The notes beneath the pieces are model-generated. The model saw only the letters and a list, made by a program, of their open reading frames with translations, had not been told where the DNA came from and ran no database searches. The position numbers and the translations under genes are program-made. This document shows positions 26,414 to 33,489 of a stretch of DNA of 39,159 bases, piece by piece. The first letter of the stretch is position 1. Each line of letters opens with the position of its first letter. This DNA is from an uncultured Oscillospiraceae bacterium (GTDB lineage Bacteria > Bacillota > Clostridia > Oscillospirales > Oscillospiraceae): assembly GCA_944387635.1 (NCBI GenBank), contig CALXFT010000017.1, positions 1-39,159 on the forward strand, written 5' to 3'.

Positions 26414-26620
26414 CTAACACGATTTATTTTTGCGAATACTTACTGCAATGCATACTGACAGAATCAGACTCCAAAAAAGAAGAACAAAGGCTAGACTCAT
26501 CCAAAGTGGTACTGCCGTCAGCCAATTTCGACTGACATAGATCGTCGCAAGAAAACTTATCACAGCACATACGATCATAACGCTATACAAAGCTTTATGT
26601 TTTGCAATCCACTTTACCAT
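26414..26620 (-). CDS. Small two-helix membrane protein
   Basis: This 68-residue protein has two hydrophobic helices (about 11-30 and 36-60) with a short loop and lysine-rich ends (MVKWIAKHK and IRKNKSC), which predicts a small inner-membrane hairpin. No family is recognised. ATG 26620 lies 8 bases after AGGGTG; a GTG at 26629 is an alternative. A TATAAT box at 26650-26645 on the minus strand marks a likely promoter with a weak -35 region. It stands alone in the gene-poor junction next to an IS66 remnant, so it may be accessory. Confidence 0.5.
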   Translation of the reverse strand: MVKWIAKHKALYSVMIVCAVISFLATIYVSRNWLTAVPLWMSLAFVLLFWSLILSVCIAVSIRKNKSC

Positions 26621-26907
26621 AAATTCCACACCCTTTTTTTGGCTATTATATCATAAATGGTATCTATTTGGAACCCATAAAATTTGTTGAAATGCCCGAT
26701 AACAAAAGTCAAATTTGCCTCCAGGCGTTTTGAAAATATAATTTCATGAAATCGATGACGCTCCATTGGCTCCAGAGGCATAAAATCCGGAATTTTCCGA
26801 AGCCAATTATCGGAGTCATGTCATAAAAACCAATTAGAGAATATACATAATTGTATTTTTGGGTGCTTTTGTTATAATCATCTCAAGGAATTGTAGCAAG
26901 GTGGTCA

Positions 26908-27235
26908 ATGGATGCTGAGATTATTCAGGAGTTGCTGTGCAAGAACGATGAAATGCAATCTACCATCAACGATATGGCTCATACGATTGCTTCTCAAGCA
27001 ACAATCCAGCGGAAAAAAGGCTGGCAGGCAGGAGGGACATAAGGGTGTCAGCTTCAAGGGCACTGGCCACCCGGACTTGGTCGAAAAGCATCTGCCCGAA
27101 CGGTTCGCCTGCTGCCCTAATCCGGAAACGTGTTTGGCAAACGCGACTGTGGTCGAAACCCGGTATGTGGTAGACTTCTTCGTTCAGACTGTGACAACGG
27201 CGCATGAATGCTGGGAGTTGATTCAGCGCTGATGG
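26908..27235 (+). pseudogene. Frameshifted, truncated IS66-type transposase remnant
   Basis: ATG 26908, with AAGGTGG upstream, opens a frame of 44 codons ending at TAA 27040-27042; the related sequence continues in the frame that starts at 26912, with GRQEGHKGVSFKGTGHPDLVEKHLPE, a CCPNPETC segment and ETRYVVDFFVQTVTTAHE. The GHKG stretch, the zinc-finger-like cysteines and the following V-x-V-T-x-H-E are hallmarks of the IS66 TnpC N-terminal half. About 110 residues remain of roughly 500, and a shift separates the two frames. TTGTAT, a 16-base spacer and TATAAT upstream (about 26850-26877) look like its old promoter. No terminal inverted repeats were found. Confidence 0.7.
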
Positions 27236-27307
27236 GGCAGACTGTATCGCATAGACGGTCAACTACCTTTTCAAGAGAGGAAAAGATTTTATTTCTGAAG
27301 CAAAATA

Positions 27308-28480
27308 TTACAGTCTTGCCACACCGGTAGCTCTTGCGGCCTCGGCGACAGCCTTGGCAACGGCAGGGCCAACACGGGGGTCGAAGGCGGCAGGGATGAT
27401 GTACTCCTCGCTCAGCTCATCCTCGGAAATCAGGTCCGCCAGAGCTTGGGCAGCGGCCATCTTCATTTCCTCGTTGATATCGCTGGCCCGGACATCGAAA
27501 GTACCCCGGAAAATGCCGGGGAAGGCCAGCACATTGTTGATCTGGTTGGGATAGTCGGACCGGCCGGTGGAAATGACCCGTGCGCCGCCAGCCTTGGCTT
27601 CATCCGGGAAGATCTCCGGGGTGGGGTTGGCGCAGGCAAAGATGATGGCGTCGCGGTTCATAGTTGCCACCATTTCTTTCGTCACCATGCCGGGAGCAGA
27701 TACACCGATGAACACATCTGCGCCCACCAGAACGTCAGCCAGGGAGCCGTACTGCTTATTCAGGTTGGTCACTTCCGCCATCTCTTCCTTGATCCAGTTT
27801 AAGCCCTCACGGCCGGCATAGATGGCACCCTTTCGATCACACATTATGATATTTTTGAAACCGGCGCTCAGCAGCAGTTTGACAATGGCAATGGCAGCAG
27901 CGCCTGCGCCGGAGGTGACGATCTTCACATCCTCTTTCTTCTTGCCAACCACCTTGAGGGCATTTTGCAGACCGGCCAGGGTGATGACCGCAGTGCCATG
28001 CTGGTCGTCATGGAAGATTGGAATGTCGCACTTTTCCTTCAACTTCCGCTCAATTTCAAAACATCTGGGAGCGGAAATATCCTCCAAATTGATGCCGCCG
28101 AAGGAGCCAGACATGAGATAAACGGCGTTGACAAACTCGTCCACATCCTTGCTCTTGACGCACAGGGGGAATGCATCTACGTCGGCAAAAGCCTTGAACA
28201 GGGCGCACTTGCCCTCCATGACGGGCATACCGGCCTCGGGGCCGATGTCGCCCAGACCCAGAACAGCAGTGCCGTCGGTGATAACGGCGCACAGGTTGTG
28301 ACGACGGGTCAACTCGTAGGATTTGTTGATATCTTTCTGAATTTCCAGACAGGGCTGGGCAACGCCGGGCGTGTAAGCCAGCGACAGGTCATCCTTGGTC
28401 TTGCAGGGTACAGTGCAAATAACTTCAATTTTGCCGCCCCACTCCTTGTGCAGGCGCAGGGATTCTTTTGCGTAATCCAT
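27308..28480 (-). CDS. Malic enzyme (NAD(P)-dependent, decarboxylating)
   Basis: This enzyme converts L-malate to pyruvate and CO2 with reduction of NAD(P). The 390-residue protein is of the short bacterial type. It shows SLAYTPGVAQPC (about 33-44), the substrate/metal region TDGTAVLGLGDIGPEAGMPVMEGK (about 68-91), FHDDQHGTA (about 154-162, with metal-binding Asp), and the Rossmann nucleotide motif IVTSGAGAAAIAIV (about 185-198). Cofactor preference cannot be read with confidence. ATG 28480 follows GAAGGAGAAGTTTT and lies 12 bases after the larA-like gene, so it is last in the minus operon of the catabolic island. It gives the cluster an outlet from malate to pyruvate. Confidence 0.94.
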   Translation of the reverse strand: MDYAKESLRLHKEWGGKIEVICTVPCKTKDDLSLAYTPGVAQPCLEIQKDINKSYELTRRHNLCAVITDGTAVLGLGDIGPEAGMPVMEGKCALFKAFADVDAFPLCVKSKDVDEFVNAVYLMSGSFGGINLEDISAPRCFEIERKLKEKCDIPIFHDDQHGTAVITLAGLQNALKVVGKKKEDVKIVTSGAGAAAIAIVKLLLSAGFKNIIMCDRKGAIYAGREGLNWIKEEMAEVTNLNKQYGSLADVLVGADVFIGVSAPGMVTKEMVATMNRDAIIFACANPTPEIFPDEAKAGGARVISTGRSDYPNQINNVLAFPGIFRGTFDVRASDINEEMKMAAAQALADLISEDELSEEYIIPAAFDPRVGPAVAKAVAEAARATGVARL

Positions 28481-28492
28481 AAAACTTCTCCT

Positions 28493-29752
28493 TCACTTTA
28501 CCACAACGGAAATGCCGTTGGGGATGACGGTGATTTGGGCGTCCTCCCCCTTGTCTGCCATGGCGATGGCGGTTGGCAGATCGGGAGCAAATTCCAGTTT
28601 CATCTCTTCCAGAGTTTGCCTCCTTTCGGGATGGGAGACAAAAATCACCCTGTGCTTCATCAAAATTCTTGCCAAGATCTGGCTTTCCCACTGGTCGGGG
28701 ATGGTCTGGGACTGGGGCATGGCTGCGCACTGGGCAAAAAGGGCCGCAGGACTTTCGCAGTCCCGAAGGGACGTGTAAAACCCTTCGCCGCCGGTGCCAT
28801 CGGCAGACTCCGCGCACATGATCAGCACTGCATGATTCTTGGCGCTGGCTTCCGCAGCTGTCAGGCCCTTGACGCTCTGGTAAATATTCTGATCCAAGGG
28901 CGCGCCTCCGTTGGAGGTGATGACGATATCTCCTGGAACGGCCTGGACTTCGCAGAAAGGCCGCAGGAACGCAACGCCTGCCGCGTGGGCAGCCCGGAAA
29001 TCCCCGGCGAAAGCGGCAACGGTCTTCTTATCTTCGTCGATGATAACGTTGACGATATACGCAAGTTTTGCCATTTCCGCCGCCGCCACCATATCGGTGT
29101 GCAGGGGGTTTCCCTCCAAAATGCCCGTCCGGGCGTAGGGAGAGGCGATGAACGCACCGCAGTGGTTGCCCAGGACTGTGGTCTTGTCGCAGACACCGGG
29201 CAAAACGCTTTTCCGTCCTCCGGAGAATCCGGCAAAGAAGTGGGGTTCGATAAAACCCTCGGCGATCAGCAGGTCTGTCTCCACCGCCACCCGGTCGATG
29301 ACCAGAGGCGCCCCGGAGGGCAGGATGCCGATCTTCACGTTGGCATCCGGGTCGAAAGCATCGTGGACGATAATCTTCTCTTTTTCAGCGATTTCAGCCC
29401 CCAGCTTTGCTTCCAACTCCGCGGTAGTGGTGGGACGGTGGAAACCCGTGGCAACCAGCAACGTCACTTCGATCTCCGGATTCCCTTCCCGGAGCTCTGC
29501 CAGCATCGGGGGCAGGATATCCCGGCTGGGGACAGGACGTGTGTGATCGGAAATGATGATGGTGCATTTCTGTTTTCCCTCTGCCAAACACCGAAGCTTT
29601 GGCGTATCAATTGGGTTCGCCATGGCGTCCTTCACCAGTTCCAGACCGGATTTCTCGCTTTTCAGCTGATCCACCCGGCTGGTGAGTACAGCATTGCAGG
29701 GAATATCACAGGCAAGGTGGCCTTTGCCATAAGGGATCAAAATTTCATTCAT
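28493..29752 (-). CDS. LarA-family nickel-dependent 2-hydroxyacid racemase
   Basis: LarA-type enzymes use the nickel-pincer nucleotide cofactor to invert the alpha carbon of 2-hydroxy acids; known members act on lactate, malate, phenyllactate or gluconate. This 419-residue protein keeps the full set of key residues at a constant offset of -3 from Lactobacillus plantarum LarA: Arg72, His105, His171, cofactor-binding Lys181 (FSGGRKSVLPG), His197, Gln292 and Lys295. Substrate is not certain; the adjacent malic enzyme suggests malate. ATG 29752 follows GGAGAGCCGT. The cofactor genes larB, larC and larE are not in this window. A structured 127-base leader precedes it. Confidence 0.9.
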   Translation of the reverse strand: MNEILIPYGKGHLACDIPCNAVLTSRVDQLKSEKSGLELVKDAMANPIDTPKLRCLAEGKQKCTIIISDHTRPVPSRDILPPMLAELREGNPEIEVTLLVATGFHRPTTTAELEAKLGAEIAEKEKIIVHDAFDPDANVKIGILPSGAPLVIDRVAVETDLLIAEGFIEPHFFAGFSGGRKSVLPGVCDKTTVLGNHCGAFIASPYARTGILEGNPLHTDMVAAAEMAKLAYIVNVIIDEDKKTVAAFAGDFRAAHAAGVAFLRPFCEVQAVPGDIVITSNGGAPLDQNIYQSVKGLTAAEASAKNHAVLIMCAESADGTGGEGFYTSLRDCESPAALFAQCAAMPQSQTIPDQWESQILARILMKHRVIFVSHPERRQTLEEMKLEFAPDLPTAIAMADKGEDAQITVIPNGISVVVK

Positions 29753-29770
29753 ACGGCTCTCCGCACCCAC

Positions 29771-29854
29771 GCAGTGGATCGATGCCCACATCGCCCCACT
29801 GCGATAGGTGTTATGTTTTGCGGAAACGGTCTATGTTGGACCGATGTGGGCATC
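29771..29854 (-). promoter_or_regulatory. Alternative hairpins in the leader between the Ldh_2 and LarA-like genes
   Basis: GATGCCCACATCG (29781-29793) is exactly complementary to 29842-29854, 48 bases apart. The same 29781-29793 segment also lies in a local hairpin: GCAGTGG (29771-29777) with CCACTGC (29796-29802), enclosing CGATG (29780-29784) and CATCG (29789-29793). The two folds exclude each other, the layout of a switch or attenuator just before the racemase ribosome site. No known riboswitch class is recognised. Repeat or mobile-element origin is the alternative. Confidence 0.5.
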
Positions 29855-29879
29855 TGTCCCTATGTGACTGATGTACGGA

Positions 29880-31007
29880 TTAGTAGTTCCCCTTAAAGAC
29901 CTCTTTCTTCACTGGGGGACGGTAGTCGCCAAAGTAGCTGCCGAAGTCCATCCCCAGGTATTCACACAGGTCCAGAACTTCCACCATGGTATTGTCATTG
30001 ACAGGAATACCATTGGCATGGCGGTCGACGATGGCGGCGATTTCCTTCTCACCGTGGGTATAGATCTTCTCCTGACCGTCGGCCTTGGGGGCGTCCCGGA
30101 GCTCCTGGAGGAAGGTGGAGAAGTGAGCCTTGATGTCCTCAGGATTACCAAAGTACGCAGGATTGATGGCCATAAAGCCGTGGCAGATGTTGCCCTTGCC
30201 GCCCACCATACAGTGATTGGAAGTGGCGCCCATGGAGAGAATAGAGGCAAAAATCTCACACAGCATGCCGTAGCCGTAGCCCTTGTGGCTGCCCAACTGC
30301 TCGGTAGAGCCACCCAGAGGCATGATGCCGCCGCCATTCTTGGCGACGATATTTGCCAGCACATCGGGGGCATCGGAGGAAGGATGCCCGTCCTTGTCCA
30401 AGGCCCAACCCTCAGGCAGGGGCTTTTCCATCTTGTTGTACATTTCCAGCTTGCCCCGGGTGACCACGGTGGTGGAAGCATCGAAGAGGAAATCATAGGG
30501 CTCTGCCGGGAAGGCGCAGGCAATGGGGTTGGAGCCCAGCATGGCCATCCGGCCGAAGGTAGGCACCATGATGGCTTCACTGTTGGTGCAGCTAAATCCC
30601 ATCAGCCCTTCCTTGCAGGCCATCTTGGCATAGTAACCGGCGATGCCGTAGTGGTTACTATTGCGGACGGAGACGATGCCAACGCCGGACTTCTTTGCCT
30701 TTTCGATAGCCAATTCCATGGCCCGGTAGGACACCAACTGGCCCATGGCGTCGTGGGCATCGATGACGGCAGAAATAGGGGTGTCAAACACCACCTCAGG
30801 TTGGGCGTCAATTTTGATCATGCCCTTTTCAATACACTTGTGGTAGCGGACCATCCGCTGCATACCGTGGGACTCGATGCCGAACAGATCGGAGGTCAGC
30901 AGCACATCCTGGATGATATTTGCCTCGGCTTCGGTGAAGCCGAATTTCTGGAACGCTTCCATGCAGAAGCGGCGCAGAGTTTCATAAGACCAATATTGAT
31001 AAGCCAT
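29880..31007 (-). CDS. Ldh_2-family NAD(P)-dependent 2-hydroxyacid dehydrogenase
   Basis: Members of this family (YlbC/AllD, ComC, malate/L-lactate dehydrogenases, 2,3-diketogulonate reductase) oxidise 2-hydroxy acids to 2-oxo acids with a non-Rossmann NAD(P) fold. The 375-residue protein has the catalytic LFGIESHGMQR (about 41-51, His47), the SNHYGIAGYY segment (about 116-125), FGRMAMLGSNPIACAFP (about 150-166), and GSHKGYGYGMLCEI (about 238-251). Substrate is not defined; malate, lactate, ureidoglycolate or a sugar-derived acid are possible. ATG 31007 lies 10 bases after the IolB-like gene. It supplies the NAD-linked oxidation for the acid handled by this operon. Confidence 0.9.
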   Translation of the reverse strand: MAYQYWSYETLRRFCMEAFQKFGFTEAEANIIQDVLLTSDLFGIESHGMQRMVRYHKCIEKGMIKIDAQPEVVFDTPISAVIDAHDAMGQLVSYRAMELAIEKAKKSGVGIVSVRNSNHYGIAGYYAKMACKEGLMGFSCTNSEAIMVPTFGRMAMLGSNPIACAFPAEPYDFLFDASTTVVTRGKLEMYNKMEKPLPEGWALDKDGHPSSDAPDVLANIVAKNGGGIMPLGGSTEQLGSHKGYGYGMLCEIFASILSMGATSNHCMVGGKGNICHGFMAINPAYFGNPEDIKAHFSTFLQELRDAPKADGQEKIYTHGEKEIAAIVDRHANGIPVNDNTMVEVLDLCEYLGMDFGSYFGDYRPPVKKEVFKGNY

Positions 31008-31017
31008 ATTCTCCTCC

Positions 31018-31830
31018 TTAATACTTTTTTACCATATTTTCCACCGCTGCCACCCACTGGTGTTCAGGATCGTTGGAACGATAAAAGCCCTGGTGTTCGC
31101 CAGCCATCAGCCACAGGAAATACATGTTGTAGCCAGGAGCGCCGACGGTAGTGTGGTAGCCATAGGGGAACTCAACCAAGTCGTCGTTCTTTACACGATA
31201 GGTCTCATCGATTTCACCGTCCGCAGTATACAGGCACTGAATTCCAAAGCCCTGCCGGGGCTCGAACAAGAAGTAGTAGATCTCTTCCAGGACGCCCTCG
31301 TGAGGCATGTCATCCACATCGTGCTTGTGGGGAGGGAAACCCGCCCAATTACCGGGGGTGGTGTAGGCTTCACCGATGGTCAGGTACTTGGCGTTGGTGC
31401 TGCCATCCACAATAAAGGTTGTTTCTCGTTCCCAGGGTTTTACCCCCAGGGTGACTCGGCGGACACGGTCGGGAGTAATAATCTCCGGCTCTGTGTCCTC
31501 GTCTGTCTTGGTACCGCAGACAGCGATCTTCACATGCTCGCATCCGGTAATGGTAACACGCTTGCGCCGGGGGATGTAAACGGAAGTAGCATTTCCGCCA
31601 AAAACGGAAGTACGGCCGCCCGTATTCTTCCACGCAATGGCATCGAAGGCAAAGTCAGCATGGCCAAACAGGATAATAAATGCCAGTTCATTCTCACCGC
31701 TTTCTATCACCACCTGGTCACCTTTTTTCAGTTCCACAATACCAAATTCCAGCATTTTCAGAGAGCTTTCGCCGACCTTACAGATGGGAGAATAGCCAAT
31801 TTGCGGTACATAGGATTTTTTGTAATTCAT
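31018..31830 (-). CDS. IolB-like cupin isomerase (5-deoxyglucuronate isomerase family)
   Basis: IolB is a metal-dependent aldose-ketose isomerase acting on 5-deoxy-D-glucuronate in inositol catabolism. This 270-residue protein has the bicupin layout and family landmarks: VGESSLKMLEFGIVELKKGD (about 17-36), PPHKHD (about 186-191, metal His-x-His), EGVLEEIYYFLFEPRQGFGIQ (about 198-218), and YGYHTTVGAPGYNMYFLWLMAGE (about 235-257). No iolC, iolD, iolE or iolJ is nearby, so the substrate is probably a different uronate-like or deoxy-sugar acid. ATG 31830 sits after AGGAGGAAGCGT; it is first in the minus operon behind the operator at 31933-31975. Confidence 0.88.
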   Translation of the reverse strand: MNYKKSYVPQIGYSPICKVGESSLKMLEFGIVELKKGDQVVIESGENELAFIILFGHADFAFDAIAWKNTGGRTSVFGGNATSVYIPRRKRVTITGCEHVKIAVCGTKTDEDTEPEIITPDRVRRVTLGVKPWERETTFIVDGSTNAKYLTIGEAYTTPGNWAGFPPHKHDVDDMPHEGVLEEIYYFLFEPRQGFGIQCLYTADGEIDETYRVKNDDLVEFPYGYHTTVGAPGYNMYFLWLMAGEHQGFYRSNDPEHQWVAAVENMVKKY

Positions 31831-31879
31831 ACGCTTCCTCCTGATATATCGTATATAAAAATGGGCAGTTTGGGTTGTT

Positions 31880-31908
31880 TCTATACTTCCACCCTTATTG
31901 TAGCGCAA
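31880..31908 (-). promoter_or_regulatory. Candidate promoter of the IolB-like operon
   Basis: On the minus strand TTGCGC (31908-31903), a 17-base spacer and TATAGA (31885-31880) could start transcription about 50 bases before the gene. A second possibility uses TTGACT inside the operator (31941-31936) with a 17-base spacer and a weak TATGCG (31918-31913). The second would be directly blocked by a bound regulator. Confidence 0.45.
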
Positions 31909-31932
31909 TTCCCGCATAATTACAATTGTATT

Positions 31933-31975
31933 TGTAGTCAAATTACACAAGTTTTTATTGTGTAATTTGACTACA
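31933..31975. promoter_or_regulatory. 18-bp perfect inverted repeat, candidate operator of the divergent operons
   Basis: TGTAGTCAAATTACACAA (31933-31950) and its exact complement (31958-31975) flank a 7-base centre. Each arm contains a 15-mer, TGTAGTCAAATTACA, one position off the HexR consensus TGTARTWWWATTACA (HexR is an RpiR-family regulator). Each arm also contains TTGACT pointing outwards, serving as the -35 box of a promoter, clearly so on the plus strand. The RpiR-family gene at 37945 is the obvious candidate to bind it. On the plus strand seven Ts follow, so a terminator-like hairpin is the alternative. Confidence 0.6.
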
Positions 31976-32021
31976 TTTTTTTCGCCGATATATTGAAATT
32001 ATGTTTCATTCATGTTATACT
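31967..32021 (+). promoter_or_regulatory. Tandem promoters of the FAD-oxidase operon
   Basis: P1 is TTGACT (31967-31972), a 16-base spacer and TATATT (31989-31994), with the -35 box inside the operator arm. P2 is TTGAAA (31993-31998), 17 bases and TATACT (32016-32021). P2 also contains TGAAA-TTATG-TTTCA, a small palindrome of the kind bound by some RpiR-family regulators. Start codon follows at 32055. Confidence 0.6.
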
Positions 32022-32054
32022 CATTTTACGAATTATACAAAAGGAGAATATAAC

Positions 32055-33476
32055 ATGGAGTTCAAAGGTTTTATGATAAACATGGTTCAAAGCGAGCTGG
32101 AAGATGCTGTAGGTGTTGAGAATGTCTCCTGCACACATGCGGAGCAAATAACCTACGGTGTGGACTACTTCTGGCTTTCCCGTATGTGGGCTGACAAGGG
32201 CAATACCCCTCCCGCTCCTGAGTTTGTGGTTCGCCCCGGCAGCACTGAAGAAGTTGCCAAAGTCATGAAGATCGCCAACTACTATAAGATCCCTGTTCAG
32301 CCCTGGGGCGGTGGTTCTGGCAGCCAGGGCGGCGCATTGCCCATGGCTGGTGGTATTCTGCTGGACAACAAGCGCATGAACAAAATGCTGGATCTGAACA
32401 CCAACGCAGGCACCGTCACCTGTGAGACCGGTATCATCTTCCAGACACTGGAAGACTACTGCCAGGAGAAAGGCTACTCAATGATGCACCTACCCTCCTG
32501 CCTGACCTGCTGTACCGTCGGCGGTGCATTGGCTCATAACGGAATCGGCATTCTGTCCACCAAGTATGGCAAGATCGATGATATGGTTCTGTGGATGGAA
32601 GTAGTTCTGCCCACCGGCGAGATCATCGAAACGCTTCCCGTGCCAAAACACTCTTCTGGCCCGAACTTAATCCCTCTGTTCCTTGGCAGTGAAGGTACCC
32701 TGGGCATCATTACCAAAGTGAAGTTCCGCCTGATCCACGAGCCCGAAATTCGCCGGCATCACGCGTTCCTGTTCCCCGACATCCATACCGGCTACGAAGC
32801 CTGTCACAAAATCGTTCAGGCTGTGAAGCCCTCCATCATCCGCCTGTTTGACGAGGCTGAGACCGTCTCCATCATCAAGAAGGTTATCGGCTTTGAGAAG
32901 CAGGGTTCTTTCATGAATCTGACTCTGGAAGGTTACAAGGGCATTGTTGCTGCCGAGGAAGAAATTGCTCTAAAGCTGGCTCAGGAGTACGGCGCTCAGT
33001 ACCTGGGTACTGAGTACGGTGAGAAGTGGTACGAGAACCGCATCACCTTCTTCTATCCTGGCCATATCATGAATAATCCTCAGATGTTCGGCACTCTGGA
33101 TACCGTCGCCACTCACGAAAACATTGAGAAGATCTACTGGGCAATGAAGGCGGAAGTCTCCAAGTTTCCCAATGTCCGTTTCATCTCCCACAGTTCCCAT
33201 TGGTATGACTGGGGCTGCATGAATTATTCTCGTTTCATCCTGGACAATCCCCCCGAAGATCCCGAGGAAGCCCTCCGGCTGCATAATCAAATCTGGAATG
33301 CTGGCGTTCGTGCCGCTCTGGCCAACGGCGGTGTCCTGAACGATCACCATGGTGTAGGACTGAAGCTGTCTCGCCTGATGAAAGAACAATATGGTCCTGC
33401 TATGAAGGTTTTGGAGATTATGAAGAAAGGCTTGGACCCCAACGGCATCATGAACCCCTACAAGATGGGTCTGTAA
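32055..33476 (+). CDS. FAD-linked oxidase, GlcD/AGPS-like
   Basis: This 473-residue flavoprotein belongs to the VAO/PCMH group with FAD_binding_4 (PEFVVRPGSTEEVAKVMKIA, about 56-75; the PWGGGSGSQGG loop, about 84-94; CTVGGALAHNGIG, about 152-164) and FAD-oxidase C domains. The family oxidises D-lactate, glycolate, 2-hydroxyglutarate or related acids. SHSSHWYDW (about 384) and NDHHGVG (about 433) resemble the AGPS branch. It is followed by an Fe-S partner and by EtfBA, the arrangement of Etf-linked lactate dehydrogenases (LctBCD of Acetobacterium). ATG 32055 follows AAAGGAG. No signal or membrane segment is seen, so it is cytoplasmic. Confidence 0.88.
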   Translation: MEFKGFMINMVQSELEDAVGVENVSCTHAEQITYGVDYFWLSRMWADKGNTPPAPEFVVRPGSTEEVAKVMKIANYYKIPVQPWGGGSGSQGGALPMAGGILLDNKRMNKMLDLNTNAGTVTCETGIIFQTLEDYCQEKGYSMMHLPSCLTCCTVGGALAHNGIGILSTKYGKIDDMVLWMEVVLPTGEIIETLPVPKHSSGPNLIPLFLGSEGTLGIITKVKFRLIHEPEIRRHHAFLFPDIHTGYEACHKIVQAVKPSIIRLFDEAETVSIIKKVIGFEKQGSFMNLTLEGYKGIVAAEEEIALKLAQEYGAQYLGTEYGEKWYENRITFFYPGHIMNNPQMFGTLDTVATHENIEKIYWAMKAEVSKFPNVRFISHSSHWYDWGCMNYSRFILDNPPEDPEEALRLHNQIWNAGVRAALANGGVLNDHHGVGLKLSRLMKEQYGPAMKVLEIMKKGLDPNGIMNPYKMGL

Positions 33477-33489
33477 GGAGGAATTGAAA

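Noticed and set aside
27965-29896. 643-codon plus-strand open frame opposite malic enzyme and the LarA-like gene
   Set aside because: It crosses two real genes and their gap; no domain is recognisable and there is no ribosome site. A codon-bias artefact.
29871-31151. 426-codon plus-strand open frame opposite the Ldh_2 gene
   Set aside because: Antisense shadow with low-complexity His/Gly-rich translation.
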